In this document: positions 16,954 to 25,858 of the stretch, in pieces
Layout of the letters: every line of letters starts with the position of its first letter
Numbering within the stretch: the first letter of the stretch is position 1
From: Ferroplasma sp037442045
Lineage (GTDB): Archaea; Thermoplasmatota; Thermoplasmata; Thermoplasmatales; Thermoplasmataceae
Reading direction: 5' to 3'
Length of the DNA stretch: 41,908 bases
Assembly (NCBI RefSeq): GCF_037442045.1
Contig: NZ_JBBIRC010000006.1
Location: 1 to 41,908 of the forward strand
Notes under the pieces: model-generated
Told to the model about the DNA's origin: nothing
Database searches by the model: none
What the model saw: only the letters and a program-made list of their open reading frames with translations
Made by a program: the position numbers and the translations under genes

Positions 16954-17589
16954 ATGAAAATTCTAGGAAATAAAAAGATATATGAAAATGTTGAAGAAAT
17001 TTTGGAGCCGGAACACACATTGCTGGTAAACTGGGACCTGCAGAATGGGCTTGTAAAGAATGTATTTAACAGAGAAGAATTAATATCCAATGTTAAAAGC
17101 CTGATATCTGCATCCAGGCAAAAGGGGATTCCTGTTCTTTATACAAAAATAACTCCATTGCCATTCAGATATATGGCTTCGTCCAGCATTTACAGTTTTA
17201 TGAAGAGATTTAACATTGCTGATCCCTCAAAACTTCCCCTATTTATGGCACCAGGTTCAGAAGATGCTGAAATTTATAAAGATGTTGCACCTGAAAAGGA
17301 TGATTTTGTACTTAACAAAAATACAGCCAGCCTGTTTATTGGCACAAATGCTGATAATATGTTTAAAAATGCGGGCATTACAACACTCATATTTACTGGA
17401 ATAGCAACAGAAATAGGAGTGGAATCAAGTGTCAGGGATGCTGGAAACCTTGGATATTATACAGTTGTAGCTTCTGATTCCTGCTCATCGCACAGTAGAG
17501 AAATGCATGAAGCCTCGCTTAAATCAATTTCTGCAGTCTCAACCGTAATGGCTACACAGGAAATTGTAAAAATACTTGAAAAAAAATAA
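16954..17589 (+). CDS. Isochorismatase-family hydrolase lacking the catalytic cysteine
   Basis: A 211-residue protein with the isochorismatase fold. Asp28 in LLVNWDLQNGL and Lys122 in FVLNKNTASLF match two members of the catalytic triad. The cysteine position (usually TDxCV) reads ATEIGVESSVRDA, with Gly155 in place of Cys. That is seen in true isochorismatase-type enzymes and other non-cysteine subgroups, so a nicotinamidase or other amidase activity is unlikely. Substrate is unknown. The frame is open to an ATG at 16933, which would overlap the previous gene by 17 nt. The ATG at 16954 is just past its stop. Either way the two genes form a tight pair. Confidence 0.8.
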   Translation: MKILGNKKIYENVEEILEPEHTLLVNWDLQNGLVKNVFNREELISNVKSLISASRQKGIPVLYTKITPLPFRYMASSSIYSFMKRFNIADPSKLPLFMAPGSEDAEIYKDVAPEKDDFVLNKNTASLFIGTNADNMFKNAGITTLIFTGIATEIGVESSVRDAGNLGYYTVVASDSCSSHSREMHEASLKSISAVSTVMATQEIVKILEKK

Positions 17590-17590
17590 T

Positions 17591-18973
17591 TTATTTAATC
17601 TCAAAACTGGATTTTTTATATTCTATACTTTTTGTTTTATTTTTATAAACAAGATCCAGAACTATTATAAAAATTACATAAATGCCCATTGTAAATAAAG
17701 CGTAGGTAAATGGAAATGCAAGGCCTGAAATGGCATAATATATTGCTACAAGTATTATGATAGTTGATAGAGATGGAATTAAAATATCAAAGGTTAAGTT
17801 TTTATGGACTTTAGATAGGCCGGTGTTAACAATCATATGTATAATAAGCGTTGATAATGTGCTTATTGTAGCATAAAATATAAATTGATCCAGAAATCCG
17901 AATATGCTAAATGAACTGTAAAATATATATGTTGAGATAATTCCGATAAATATAAAAATGCCAAGGAGCAGGAACAGGCTATTTGCCGGCGCATCGTACC
18001 TATTTAATTTTGAAAAAACCGATGGTAGATAGCCGTCACGTGCCATCGAATATATATTTCTTGTTATCGCAGTTCCAATAGTATTAAAAAGTGTGTATAG
18101 TATGAAGAAATTGAATGCAAGGAAAAACAGTGAGGCGTATAAACCTATATGCGACCGTATTACGATAAATGCAGGTATAACAGTATTTGCAAAACTTCCC
18201 ATTTTGCTTACTCCGTAACCAACAACCAGTGAATAGGAAATGAGAAGGTCAAGCACCCCTATAATTAAAAGCATAGCCACTATGGCTTTTCCTATGTTCT
18301 TTTCAGGCGCTTTCGCTTCTTCACCAAGTGACACTATTGAACCGTAACCGGTATAGGCCAGAAAACTTCCTGTTATAAAACCAAGAAACAGGTTTTTATA
18401 TCCTGAAATTGGAGTGAAAACTGCAAACGTATTATCGCTTGATGTAAATATTATTATAACTGATATTGCCACTACAAAGATTATTTCTGCAATATTTATC
18501 GTTATCTGGGATTTAAACGACGGGATTATTCCCCTGTAAATTGCATAAAATGATGGAATGCTTATTGCAATAATCAAAAGTATGCCATAATAATATGGGA
18601 CGTTTATTCCAGTAAGGTACAAAATTGCGGGATTAAATATCATAATAAAGAATGATAGAATGAAAATCAGGTTTGCAAGCTGGTATATAAGATAAAGATA
18701 ACTGGTAATAAAGGCTGCATGCCTGCCCAGGGCATATCCAGAATATCCGTAATATCCTCTTGCACTTGCTATTCTTTTTGAAAATTGATATAAGGTATTG
18801 CCGGTTAGAAGCGATGCTATAAGCCCCACAAGAAATGCAAGGGGGCTGGCTCCCATTGCAAATGCGGCAACACTTATTATTCCATCAAATGTAAATAAAG
18901 GTGAAAGCTGCCCCATTCCCTGAAATATTAGTCCATGAAATGATACAGCATTTGCTCTTAATTGGTTTTCCAT
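17591..18973 (-). CDS. APC-superfamily amino acid permease
   Basis: A 460-residue membrane transporter with about 12 predicted helices. The N-terminus has the APC helix 1 pattern (SFHGLIFQGMGQLSPLFTFDG). Later blocks include YTGYGSIVSLGEEAKAPEKNIGKAI, which is the loop conserved in amino acid/polyamine/organocation transporters (xxEExxxPxxxIPRAI). Another is ITRNIYSMARDGYLPSVFSKLN after TM8. It imports amino acids or related amines by proton symport or exchange, but the substrate cannot be read from sequence. It converges with the isochorismatase-like gene (1-nt gap). A TATA-like TTATATAC about 26 nt before the ATG suggests a leaderless message. Confidence 0.88.
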   Translation of the reverse strand: MENQLRANAVSFHGLIFQGMGQLSPLFTFDGIISVAAFAMGASPLAFLVGLIASLLTGNTLYQFSKRIASARGYYGYSGYALGRHAAFITSYLYLIYQLANLIFILSFFIMIFNPAILYLTGINVPYYYGILLIIAISIPSFYAIYRGIIPSFKSQITINIAEIIFVVAISVIIIFTSSDNTFAVFTPISGYKNLFLGFITGSFLAYTGYGSIVSLGEEAKAPEKNIGKAIVAMLLIIGVLDLLISYSLVVGYGVSKMGSFANTVIPAFIVIRSHIGLYASLFFLAFNFFILYTLFNTIGTAITRNIYSMARDGYLPSVFSKLNRYDAPANSLFLLLGIFIFIGIISTYIFYSSFSIFGFLDQFIFYATISTLSTLIIHMIVNTGLSKVHKNLTFDILIPSLSTIIILVAIYYAISGLAFPFTYALFTMGIYVIFIIVLDLVYKNKTKSIEYKKSSFEIK

Positions 18974-19035
18974 AGAAGTTAATTGTTTTTTTGTATATAA
19001 TGTTAATTTAAAATATACATTGAAGTATATTATAT

Positions 19036-19051
19036 ATGTATTCTAATACAT
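19036..19051. promoter_or_regulatory. Perfect palindrome between divergent genes (candidate operator)
   Basis: ATGTATT-CT-AATACAT has perfect 7-bp arms around a 2-nt spacer. It sits in the 124-nt spacer between the APC permease (minus) and the small membrane protein (plus). It is flanked by further partial copies (ATACAT at 19015, ATGTATAT at 19054). It lies upstream of both predicted TATA boxes, so a dimeric regulator could bind there. AT-rich spacers make such palindromes by chance, hence modest confidence. Confidence 0.3.
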
Positions 19052-19097
19052 AATGTATATACAAAGATTTAATAAATTAATTTGTTTATAAGTGCTA

Positions 19098-19436
19098 ATG
19101 GATATTAAAAAGTATATACGATTAAAAAATAACATTGAAACCGTTGCTGGAATAATTGTTGGTGTTTTATTTGGAGCGAAGTTTATAAAATTTTTATTTC
19201 CATTGCTTCTCCATTATTCATCATCCAGTATAAACGCCTCAACTGGAGTTTATGCTGCATTGATTGCCATAGCAGCAGGAGTTATCTTATTTTTCGGGAT
19301 AAGAACGCTTGCTTACCTTCTTTCATCAATGTTTCTTGGTGCAGGAATAGGCATAGCCTTATATGATTTAACCGGAATTGATTTTGTTGATATTTTTATT
19401 AAAATTTCACATGCTTTTATCCTGTTAATGATATAA
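19098..19436 (+). CDS. Small hypothetical membrane protein, about 112 residues
   Basis: Three hydrophobic helices are visible: IVGVLFGAKFIKFLFPLLL, a glycine/alanine-rich AALIAIAAGVILFFGI and LLSSMFLGAGIGIALYDL. A fourth weak hydrophobic end follows (FIKISHAFILLMI). No family is recognised. A TATA-like TTTAATAAA centred near 19072 puts the transcript start at the ATG at 19098 rather than the in-frame GTG at 19092. It lies 156 nt before the giant repeat protein, which has its own TATA box, so the two need not be co-transcribed. Confidence 0.6.
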   Translation: MDIKKYIRLKNNIETVAGIIVGVLFGAKFIKFLFPLLLHYSSSSINASTGVYAALIAIAAGVILFFGIRTLAYLLSSMFLGAGIGIALYDLTGIDFVDIFIKISHAFILLMI

Positions 19437-19592
19437 TTTATTTAATAAAATATAAATTTGAAATGTTGCATCATAGCAGTTCTGTATCAATTTGGATTGA
19501 AATAATTACCTGACAGTAATTGATAATTTGTAACTTCAAAATAATTTCATTTCAAGCATAAACTAATATACCATTATGAAACTACACTATTA

Positions 19593-22500
19593 ATGATTGC
19601 TGTAGAGCATCTAATGGTAAAAAATAAATTACTCAGTAAATTAAAAAAAGCTAAAGATAGGAACAATATCACCATCTTTACAGATTATATTATACAGGCA
19701 AAAGAAGATATCAAGGAAATACTGGACAGCCAGATTTCCCAGTTTCTATATGATAATTTAAAAGACGTGAAAATAAATGATGAACTTTACAGTGCCCTTT
19801 TGTATATAGACAGTAACAATCCAGTTATTGCTAGGGAGCAGGCGCTAAAATTCTATGATGAGGGGGACATTAGGGAGTTTGTTAATTTAATTAGAGAAAG
19901 AAAAGACCTTTTGAATTTGAATGAAGTAAAAGAAGCATTTAATAATATTATAAGCAACTCCAGCAATGATGAAGTTGTAAATCTTCTTGCAAATGCTGGA
20001 ATATATATGGAAATGCCTTTTAGAAATTATTTCAGTGCTCATCACAAAGAAAAGGAAATAAGAGAGCTGGTAGAAATTTATAAAATTAATGGAAGCTCCA
20101 CAGATTTTGAGAATATTATGAATATCTGTATTAAAGAAAATGCAAGCCCTGACTGTTATTCAATTCTGGCGAACTATTATATGGGAGCAGGCAAGAAAGA
20201 GAAACTTGAGCAATTGGTTCACGAGGTCCTGGAAAACAATATAGATTATAAAAAAATTAATTTAGAAAAGTATTATTCGTATCTTGGAAATTATCAAAAA
20301 GTCATTGAATTAGCAAATTCAGTTGAAAATGGAGATGAATTACTGGCAGATGCCTACTATCATACAGGGAACTATGAGCAAGCCTTAAGGATTTATAAAT
20401 ACATTTATTATAATATTAATAAAAATGCTATTAACATGGTTATTGAAAACAGTTATGAAATAAAGGATTTTTATTCTGTATTAAATTATATTAATTTGCT
20501 TGAGAGTGCCGGAAATCTTGATAAAAAACTTTTAAGATATAAAATTGAAAGTGAAATTTCACTCGACCTTTATAATGAAGCAGAAGCTGATTTTAAGGAA
20601 TACACTTCCAAATATGGTGACAGCAATGAAATCCAGGAATTGCTGATAAAGTATTACCATGCTGTTGACAATCCTGAAATGGAATACAAAAGCGCATTAA
20701 ATTTAATTGAAAGAGGAGAAAAGGAACCGGGAAATTATAAAATTGTTGTTAATTACCTCTTCAGAAATGAAGAATATAAAGAATTGATTTCATATATTGA
20801 TGCAAATAATTTAATTGATTCGTTTAAACCACTGTATTGCAGTTCATTGATATACTCCCGCAGAATAGATGAAGCTGTAAGTTTTATTTCTGGCAATGAA
20901 AGCATGCTTGATTCCGGCGCTGTCATTGACGCTATTTTTGCTATTATAAGGAATAAGGAAAATGTAAAAAAATTCAGTGTGATAAACAAAAGTGGAACCC
21001 TACTTGATCTGATAATTTTGTATATACAGGGCAAAAAAATAGATTATATAAAATTTATTAATAAAATGAAAACTGGAAACTCGGTTTCATGCACATACAT
21101 AATTGCCGCATCTGCTGGCGGCCATGGGTCTTTCAATAAAAGTTACATAAGGAATCTTCTTGGAATGGGGCAGTATAAATCGCTGTCATCTCTCAAGGAC
21201 AATATTTTATCAATAAATAACGGTGAAAGTGCTGAAGGCCTTAGCGATTCAATATATTTCCTGTATCCATTAACGAGAACACTCATAGTGAATAAGCGTT
21301 ATGATGATGCTTTAGAGGTTCTTACTTCTGCACAGGCACAGGGCAATGATGCATTTTATTATTATTGCAGAGCCTATATTGAATTCAAAAAATCTGATTT
21401 ATCCGAGGCAATTAAACACGTCGAGGCAGCCATGTCAATATTGGACAATACTGATTTTATGGCTTTGAGGATAAAAATTGGTCTGGTGAAAAATGAAAAT
21501 GTGGCAGCTTATATAAGGTCGGCAGTTGATTTAGGATTTATAGATGTGCTTTCAAAGTTAGATAGTTTTGTGGAAAACGAGCAGATCAAAGTTAATGATG
21601 AATTTGTGACGGCTATTGAAAAGCTTGATATGCCGGATTTGAGTGTATATAGATTGAAGCGTTATTGCTTTGATAATTATAAGCAAAAATTAAAATATTC
21701 TGCTATGGCACTTTTTATTAGTGGGGATCAAAAAGATGTGATCAGGCACTATTCAATACTAAAAACAAAAAATGAGCAAATTGCCATAGACTTTCTGGAA
21801 TATTACAAAAAGAAATGTTATGCTGGTTTCATGATCCTATCAAGATACTATTATAGCAAGAGAATAATCAAAAAAGCTCTGGAGTATTTTAATCTTGCAT
21901 ACATAAGGAATAATAAGGCTTCAAAAGACCAGCTTTTTCAGGATCTTTTTGCAGGAGAACCATTGTCCAATGCTGTGAGCAGTGCCATGGAATTAATGAA
22001 TGAATGGTTTCATCTCATTCTTTATTATTATTTCAGGAAAGATTATGAGAATGTCAAAAAAATAGCAAAAGATCATTATGATAATAAAAAGATTGTAGAA
22101 TTTTTAATTGCACATGCGTGGGAAACAATACCATTGAAATCCTTCATGTCCGATCTTTTCTTTAATACCCATGACAAAATCATGGGCGAACTTCTTGCTG
22201 AGAGATTTGATAGTATGGAATTATACGGTGATGAGATAGTGATATTAAGAGAACTCATAAAATATTATCCAGATGAAAATTTATTATATGATAGGCTTAT
22301 TAAGTCACAAATCAATAATGGAAATACTGATGAGGCTCTTGAAACTTCTTACAGACTTTTTTATGAGAGAAAAAATACTTCATCTTTTAACAGGATGGTT
22401 CAAACCTCTTATAATTTGCGTGATTATAGCTCAACCGTAAATTTATTCAAAAACAATAGTGAATTTATAAATGAAAATAATATAAAATACTGGATTTATT

Positions 22501-23096
22501 CCCAGATCAGATTGTTTAATTACACTGGAGTTCGTGTTATAATGCATGATTATGAAAATATGTTAACAGATAATATGCGTGCAGGCATAAATTCAAGGCT
22601 CGGATCTGCTTATAGAATTAAAACGGTTATCGGCTTTACAAGAAAAGTCCTGGAAAATGAATATATTGAAAATAAAATATGGGATCTGGATGAAATCCGC
22701 AGTAATGTACCGGAATACCTTGCAAATGACGTATATGAATTTATAAATGGTGGAGAGCCTTATTTGTACATAGCTCCATATGAATACAATAATGAATCGG
22801 TAAATATAATTGAGAGACTTGCAAATGCCGGCATTAAAAACATAATGGATGTGCGTATATATCATATTTTTAAAGTCACTGATAGCGTAATAAAATCTAA
22901 AAATTTTTACATTTTTATTAAAAGATGCATAGAAGGATATTATAAAGAGGATGAATTATCGGGAAACTGGATGTTTATAGATATTGAAAATCTCAGTTTT
23001 GTACCTGGAATTATAGAAATTATATTAAAATATAAGATAGGCATAATGGATGCAGTGTATATTGTGGGAAAAATTAAGAAAGGAATGTTGAATTAA
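19593..23096 (+). CDS. Giant helical-repeat (TPR-like) protein of unknown function, 1167 residues
   Basis: This is the largest gene of the window. The protein is soluble, almost wholly alpha-helical, and rich in E, K, N, I and Y. It has degenerate tetratricopeptide-like helix pairs throughout, for example LLADAYYHTGNYEQALRIYKYI (about residues 248-270), FYYYCRAYIEFKKSDLSEAIKHVEAAM (about 587-613) and ILSRYYYSKRIIKKALEYFNLAY near residue 755. No signal peptide, membrane helix or catalytic motif was seen. The C-terminal 100 residues depart from the repeat pattern and include a glycine-containing IERLANAGIKNIMDVR segment that resembles a helix-hairpin-helix-type module. It ends one base before a membrane metalloprotease gene (TAA|ATG), so the two are probably one operon. 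It may act as a scaffold. The function is unknown. Confidence 0.75.
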   Translation: MIAVEHLMVKNKLLSKLKKAKDRNNITIFTDYIIQAKEDIKEILDSQISQFLYDNLKDVKINDELYSALLYIDSNNPVIAREQALKFYDEGDIREFVNLIRERKDLLNLNEVKEAFNNIISNSSNDEVVNLLANAGIYMEMPFRNYFSAHHKEKEIRELVEIYKINGSSTDFENIMNICIKENASPDCYSILANYYMGAGKKEKLEQLVHEVLENNIDYKKINLEKYYSYLGNYQKVIELANSVENGDELLADAYYHTGNYEQALRIYKYIYYNINKNAINMVIENSYEIKDFYSVLNYINLLESAGNLDKKLLRYKIESEISLDLYNEAEADFKEYTSKYGDSNEIQELLIKYYHAVDNPEMEYKSALNLIERGEKEPGNYKIVVNYLFRNEEYKELISYIDANNLIDSFKPLYCSSLIYSRRIDEAVSFISGNESMLDSGAVIDAIFAIIRNKENVKKFSVINKSGTLLDLIILYIQGKKIDYIKFINKMKTGNSVSCTYIIAASAGGHGSFNKSYIRNLLGMGQYKSLSSLKDNILSINNGESAEGLSDSIYFLYPLTRTLIVNKRYDDALEVLTSAQAQGNDAFYYYCRAYIEFKKSDLSEAIKHVEAAMSILDNTDFMALRIKIGLVKNENVAAYIRSAVDLGFIDVLSKLDSFVENEQIKVNDEFVTAIEKLDMPDLSVYRLKRYCFDNYKQKLKYSAMALFISGDQKDVIRHYSILKTKNEQIAIDFLEYYKKKCYAGFMILSRYYYSKRIIKKALEYFNLAYIRNNKASKDQLFQDLFAGEPLSNAVSSAMELMNEWFHLILYYYFRKDYENVKKIAKDHYDNKKIVEFLIAHAWETIPLKSFMSDLFFNTHDKIMGELLAERFDSMELYGDEIVILRELIKYYPDENLLYDRLIKSQINNGNTDEALETSYRLFYERKNTSSFNRMVQTSYNLRDYSSTVNLFKNNSEFINENNIKYWIYSQIRLFNYTGVRVIMHDYENMLTDNMRAGINSRLGSAYRIKTVIGFTRKVLENEYIENKIWDLDEIRSNVPEYLANDVYEFINGGEPYLYIAPYEYNNESVNIIERLANAGIKNIMDVRIYHIFKVTDSVIKSKNFYIFIKRCIEGYYKEDELSGNWMFIDIENLSFVPGIIEIILKYKIGIMDAVYIVGKIKKGMLN

Positions 23097-23708
23097 ATGA
23101 TGTACAACAGAAACAATGAATCAAATGATATTATTATTGCGGTGATAGTACTTACAATAGCATTTACTTTGATGATTAATGGTGGGCTTAGAATTGTAAG
23201 CCCAACAAGATTTGAACTTGACTTATTGATAGGCTTTTCAGTGACAGTAACTGCGTTCTTAATGCACGAAATGGCACATAGAACTGTGGCAAGGAAGCTT
23301 GGTGCTGTCGCATTTTTTAAGTTATGGCCTGCTGGCATACTTCTGGCACTGGTAACATCGATTTTTGGATTTATATTTGCAGCACCTGGTGCAGTTCAAT
23401 TTGCAGGATTATATGATAAGGAGAGTGAAGGAAAAATAGCTCTGGCTGGTCCGGGAACGAATATATTTATTGGAATTGTTGCATTTCTTGCCTATACTTT
23501 TTTAAATGTAGGTTTTATTGCCTCAACAATTTTATTCTGGGTTGCATTGCTAAATTTATGGTTTGCACTGTTCAATTTAATACCGTTTCCGCCACTGGAT
23601 GGCAGCAAAGTATTTTACTGGAACAGCAAGATCTTTGCAGTGGTATTTATACTTACAATAATACTGAATATTATTGATGGATTTATACCATCATTTTTCG
23701 GCCTTTAA
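23097..23708 (+). CDS. Site-2-type membrane metalloprotease (peptidase M50)
   Basis: A 203-residue polytopic protein with the zinc-protease motif H57-E58-M-A-H61 (FLMHEMAHRTVARKLG) in its second or third helix. The partner aspartate motif is FNLIPFPPLDGSKVF (D168). Together these define the intramembrane M50/S2P family, here in a minimal form without PDZ or CBS domains. Such proteases cut within membrane helices to release factors or clear leftover anchors. The start abuts the stop of the giant repeat protein (ATG at 23097, a second ATG at 23100), so translation is likely coupled. The substrate is unknown. Confidence 0.9.
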   Translation: MMYNRNNESNDIIIAVIVLTIAFTLMINGGLRIVSPTRFELDLLIGFSVTVTAFLMHEMAHRTVARKLGAVAFFKLWPAGILLALVTSIFGFIFAAPGAVQFAGLYDKESEGKIALAGPGTNIFIGIVAFLAYTFLNVGFIASTILFWVALLNLWFALFNLIPFPPLDGSKVFYWNSKIFAVVFILTIILNIIDGFIPSFFGL

Positions 23709-23712
23709 TATT

Positions 23713-23946
23713 TTATTCCGGCTTTATAAAAAATATGCTATTTTCTCCAACATCGATTCTATAAGGAATAGTAAATTTTTCCTTTTTCTTTTCTACAACG
23801 CATTCCACCATGTTCGTCTGAACCATATAGCTCCAGAGATCACTGGATGGATTTACTATCAGCCCATAATATAAAGGGTTTCTTGAAGCTATAAAAAATC
23901 CCTTTTCATCGATTTCCGTTTTATTATTGTTATATAATACTTCCAT
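23713..23946 (-). CDS. Small hypothetical protein, 77 residues
   Basis: A short protein dominated by likely beta strands (NKTEIDEKGFFIASRNPLYYGLIV, CVVEKKKEKFTIPYRIDV, NSIFFIKPE). No family is recognised. The coding reading is supported by a TATA-like AATTTAATAG about 25 nt before the ATG, giving a leaderless gene, and by a clean 4-nt convergence with the M50 protease gene. The plus-strand frame over the same bases looks like an antisense shadow. Confidence 0.45.
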   Translation of the reverse strand: MEVLYNNNKTEIDEKGFFIASRNPLYYGLIVNPSSDLWSYMVQTNMVECVVEKKKEKFTIPYRIDVGENSIFFIKPE

Positions 23947-24174
23947 GCCGGATAATTATTAACTATTAAATTAGTTTATGGTAAAAATATAATACAGCGT
24001 ATTTTACTCCATTCTGCTGAGAAAACCACCTGTTTATTATACACGAAAATATAGAGTGCCGTAATAACAGGCAACCAACTGAAAACATTATAATAAGAGG
24101 ATTTACTGCTTGTATGCAATTCAACGTTGTGAAATTTGTTAACTATGTTAATAAATTCCTTTGGAAGTTATCAT

Positions 24175-25200
24175 TTCTTTGATGCTTAAACTTCCTAGGT
24201 ACAACCCAATACCCTCTATCCGTCCTCTAATGATTCTGGGATTGCTTTTCTTATCATATTATATGCGGTATTGGTATCTGCATTAATTATTGTTTTATCT
24301 GAGGACCTGAAGAGACCCCTTGATATCCTCTTTCCTGTATATTTATTATGGTTCTCTATTTTTTCGTTATCAAGAAATAATGCTTTGCCTGTATATGATT
24401 CATCTATAACTATGGTATTTATACTGTATTTCTCTGCTTTTTATCTTATACTGGATATTGGCTTATTATATGATATTTGAACGAACTTCTGGTTATTCTT
24501 TGAACCAATATTTACGTTTTGCTTCCATCCTTCATTGTGACCCACGACAATCATGCCTATTCCATTTGCCTCTGCATAATCGATAATAAATCCGCTGATT
24601 TTATGCATAATGTCATTTATTTTCCTGTTCCTAATAGCAAATATTTTCTTTTCTTTTTTAGTTAGAAATTTATTACCAAACTGCCAGTCACTTATTGATT
24701 TTAGCTCTGCATATTCCTTATTAAAATACTGGTTTACAGAATTGAGTACACCGCCTTTGACAGCAATTGGCTTATTTCCAATGCTGCCTGCAATGGTTTT
24801 AGCATTCCTTATGCTAGAGTCAATGCCTATAATGCCATTTGCATTGGATTATTCATCTGAAATATCTTTCATGTATACTACATAAACGACATATCCGATA
24901 CCTTGAGGTACTATCATTACCTCTCTTAATTCTACATTATTTAATGCTGTTTTTATTTCTATATTCAATGCTTTGGGAAACTTAAGCACTCCGTTTTATA
25001 TTCTGCACTGCTGGTTCCTGAATATAATTATAAATTCACCATCCTTTTCCTTGTATTGCGGCATTCCTGGCCTTTCAGTGAATTTATCAAGGTCTTTATT
25101 GTATTCTTTTAATGCCTTAAAGAATGAACTCCATGAATCCTTTAATGTTTTAATTGCCTACTTGGTGTTTATGCTAGAAACCTCTTATTTGGCATGATAA
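24175..25200 (-). pseudogene. tnpB: tnpB pseudogene (IS607-type, RNA-guided nuclease family)
   Basis: This minus-strand remnant aligns by eye to the intact tnpB at 40832 from about its codon 78 to the end. It carries stop codons and substitutions. The RuvC-like motif GIDFGIRN of the intact copy reads GIDSSIRN here. The remnant extends past the point where the window cuts the intact copy, so it shows what the missing end should look like: SRGLFRSSDKT, NADTNTAYNMIRKAIPES, and then a stop-interrupted LEDG. It is not functional. Confidence 0.8.
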
Positions 25201-25310
25201 TATAATTAATCCTGTTTTTCCATATACATGAAGTGCCTTTCTGGATATCTGCAACAGGTTCATGAATTCTTCGGCTTTTATGATTAATTACATATATATC
25301 GATAATAGGT
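24175..25310 (-). mobile_element. Decayed IS607-type element with internal deletion
   Basis: Reading the minus strand, 25280-25215 resembles the first 40 or so codons of the tnpA at 40255. KAEEFMNLLQISRKALHVYGK here compares with KAEEVMNLLQISRKTLHVYAK there, with ATG changed to ATA. It then jumps to tnpB at about codon 78 of the copy at the right end of the window and follows it to the C-terminus. The matched tnpB part includes GIDSSIRNA, VVGHNEGWKQNVNIG, DESYTGKALFLDNE and NADTNTAYNMIRKA. Several in-frame stops (near 25006, 24875, 24470 and 24210) kill it. The recombinase catalytic domain is gone. The left end shares a GATATAT motif with the intact copy. Confidence 0.8.
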
Positions 25311-25409
25311 AGGGAATTACTATAATTGATTATATATTTTTGATAGAGAGTGCGGTAATTAAATAAATATATAAAAGTTAAATAGGTATATTTAATAAAG
25401 AGCCAGAGA

Positions 25410-25586
25410 GTGGTTAAAATAAATACAAAGGAAACATGTACTTCATGCGGCATTGGCCTCGTTGAAGTAGGATATTCAATATTCGAATGCCCACAATGTG
25501 GGGAAGAAATGATTGGAAGATGCAAGCAATGCAGAGAGCATTCAACAAAGTATGAATGCCCAAAATGTGGATTCATAGGGCCGTGA
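25410..25586 (+). CDS. Archaeal Zn-ribbon protein (aEF-1beta-associated), 58 residues
   Basis: A small protein with four CxxC-type knuckles: CTSCG, CPQCG, CKQC and CPKCG. They fill nearly the whole length, ending in KYECPKCGFIGP. This is the pattern of the short archaeal double zinc-ribbon proteins (DUF1610-like, HVO_2753 type) that are commonly encoded next to elongation factor 1-beta, as here (4 nt upstream of it). The start is a GTG at 25410, and the frame has no ATG before the first knuckle. The role is thought to be RNA- or ribosome-related, but this is not certain. Confidence 0.8.
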   Translation: MVKINTKETCTSCGIGLVEVGYSIFECPQCGEEMIGRCKQCREHSTKYECPKCGFIGP

Positions 25587-25590
25587 TATT

Positions 25591-25857
25591 ATGGGAGATG
25601 TAATGGTTCAGTTAAGGGTGCTTCCAGAATCAGTAGAAGTTGACTTGAATAATTTAAAGAAAACCATTTCTGAAAAGATTGGCAACTTATGCAAGATTAA
25701 TGAAGTAAAGGAAGACGAAATAGGCTTTGGCCTCAGTGCGTTGATGTTTTCTGTTATAATACCTGATGAAGAGGGAAAAATAGATGCAGTTGAGAATGCC
25801 ATATCATCTATTAAGGATGTGAGCCAGGTAGATACAAGAGATATTACATTAATATAA
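25591..25857 (+). CDS. Translation elongation factor 1-beta
   Basis: An 88-residue archaeal nucleotide-exchange factor for EF-1alpha. It starts MGDVMVQLRVLPESVEVDL, continues with a KEDEIGFGLSALMFSVIIPDEEG block, and ends ISSIKDVSQVDTRDITLI. These match the compact alpha/beta fold of aEF-1beta (V-xx-LRVMPES ... IAFGLKAL ... EG). It exchanges GDP for GTP on aEF-1alpha. It follows the Zn-ribbon gene at once, and the next gene begins one base after its stop. Confidence 0.92.
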   Translation: MGDVMVQLRVLPESVEVDLNNLKKTISEKIGNLCKINEVKEDEIGFGLSALMFSVIIPDEEGKIDAVENAISSIKDVSQVDTRDITLI

Positions 25858-25858
25858 A

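Noticed and set aside
24029..24075. Imperfect inverted repeat CCTGTTTATTA / TAATAACAGG
   Set aside because: It could be a terminator or element end, but the arms are short and mismatched in an AT-rich stretch. There is no second copy at the intact element's visible end.
25169..25576. 135-codon minus-strand frame over the Zn-ribbon gene
   Set aside because: The His/Cys-rich pattern is the reverse reading of the four CxxC knuckles of the real plus-strand gene, and its end reads into the IS607 remnant.
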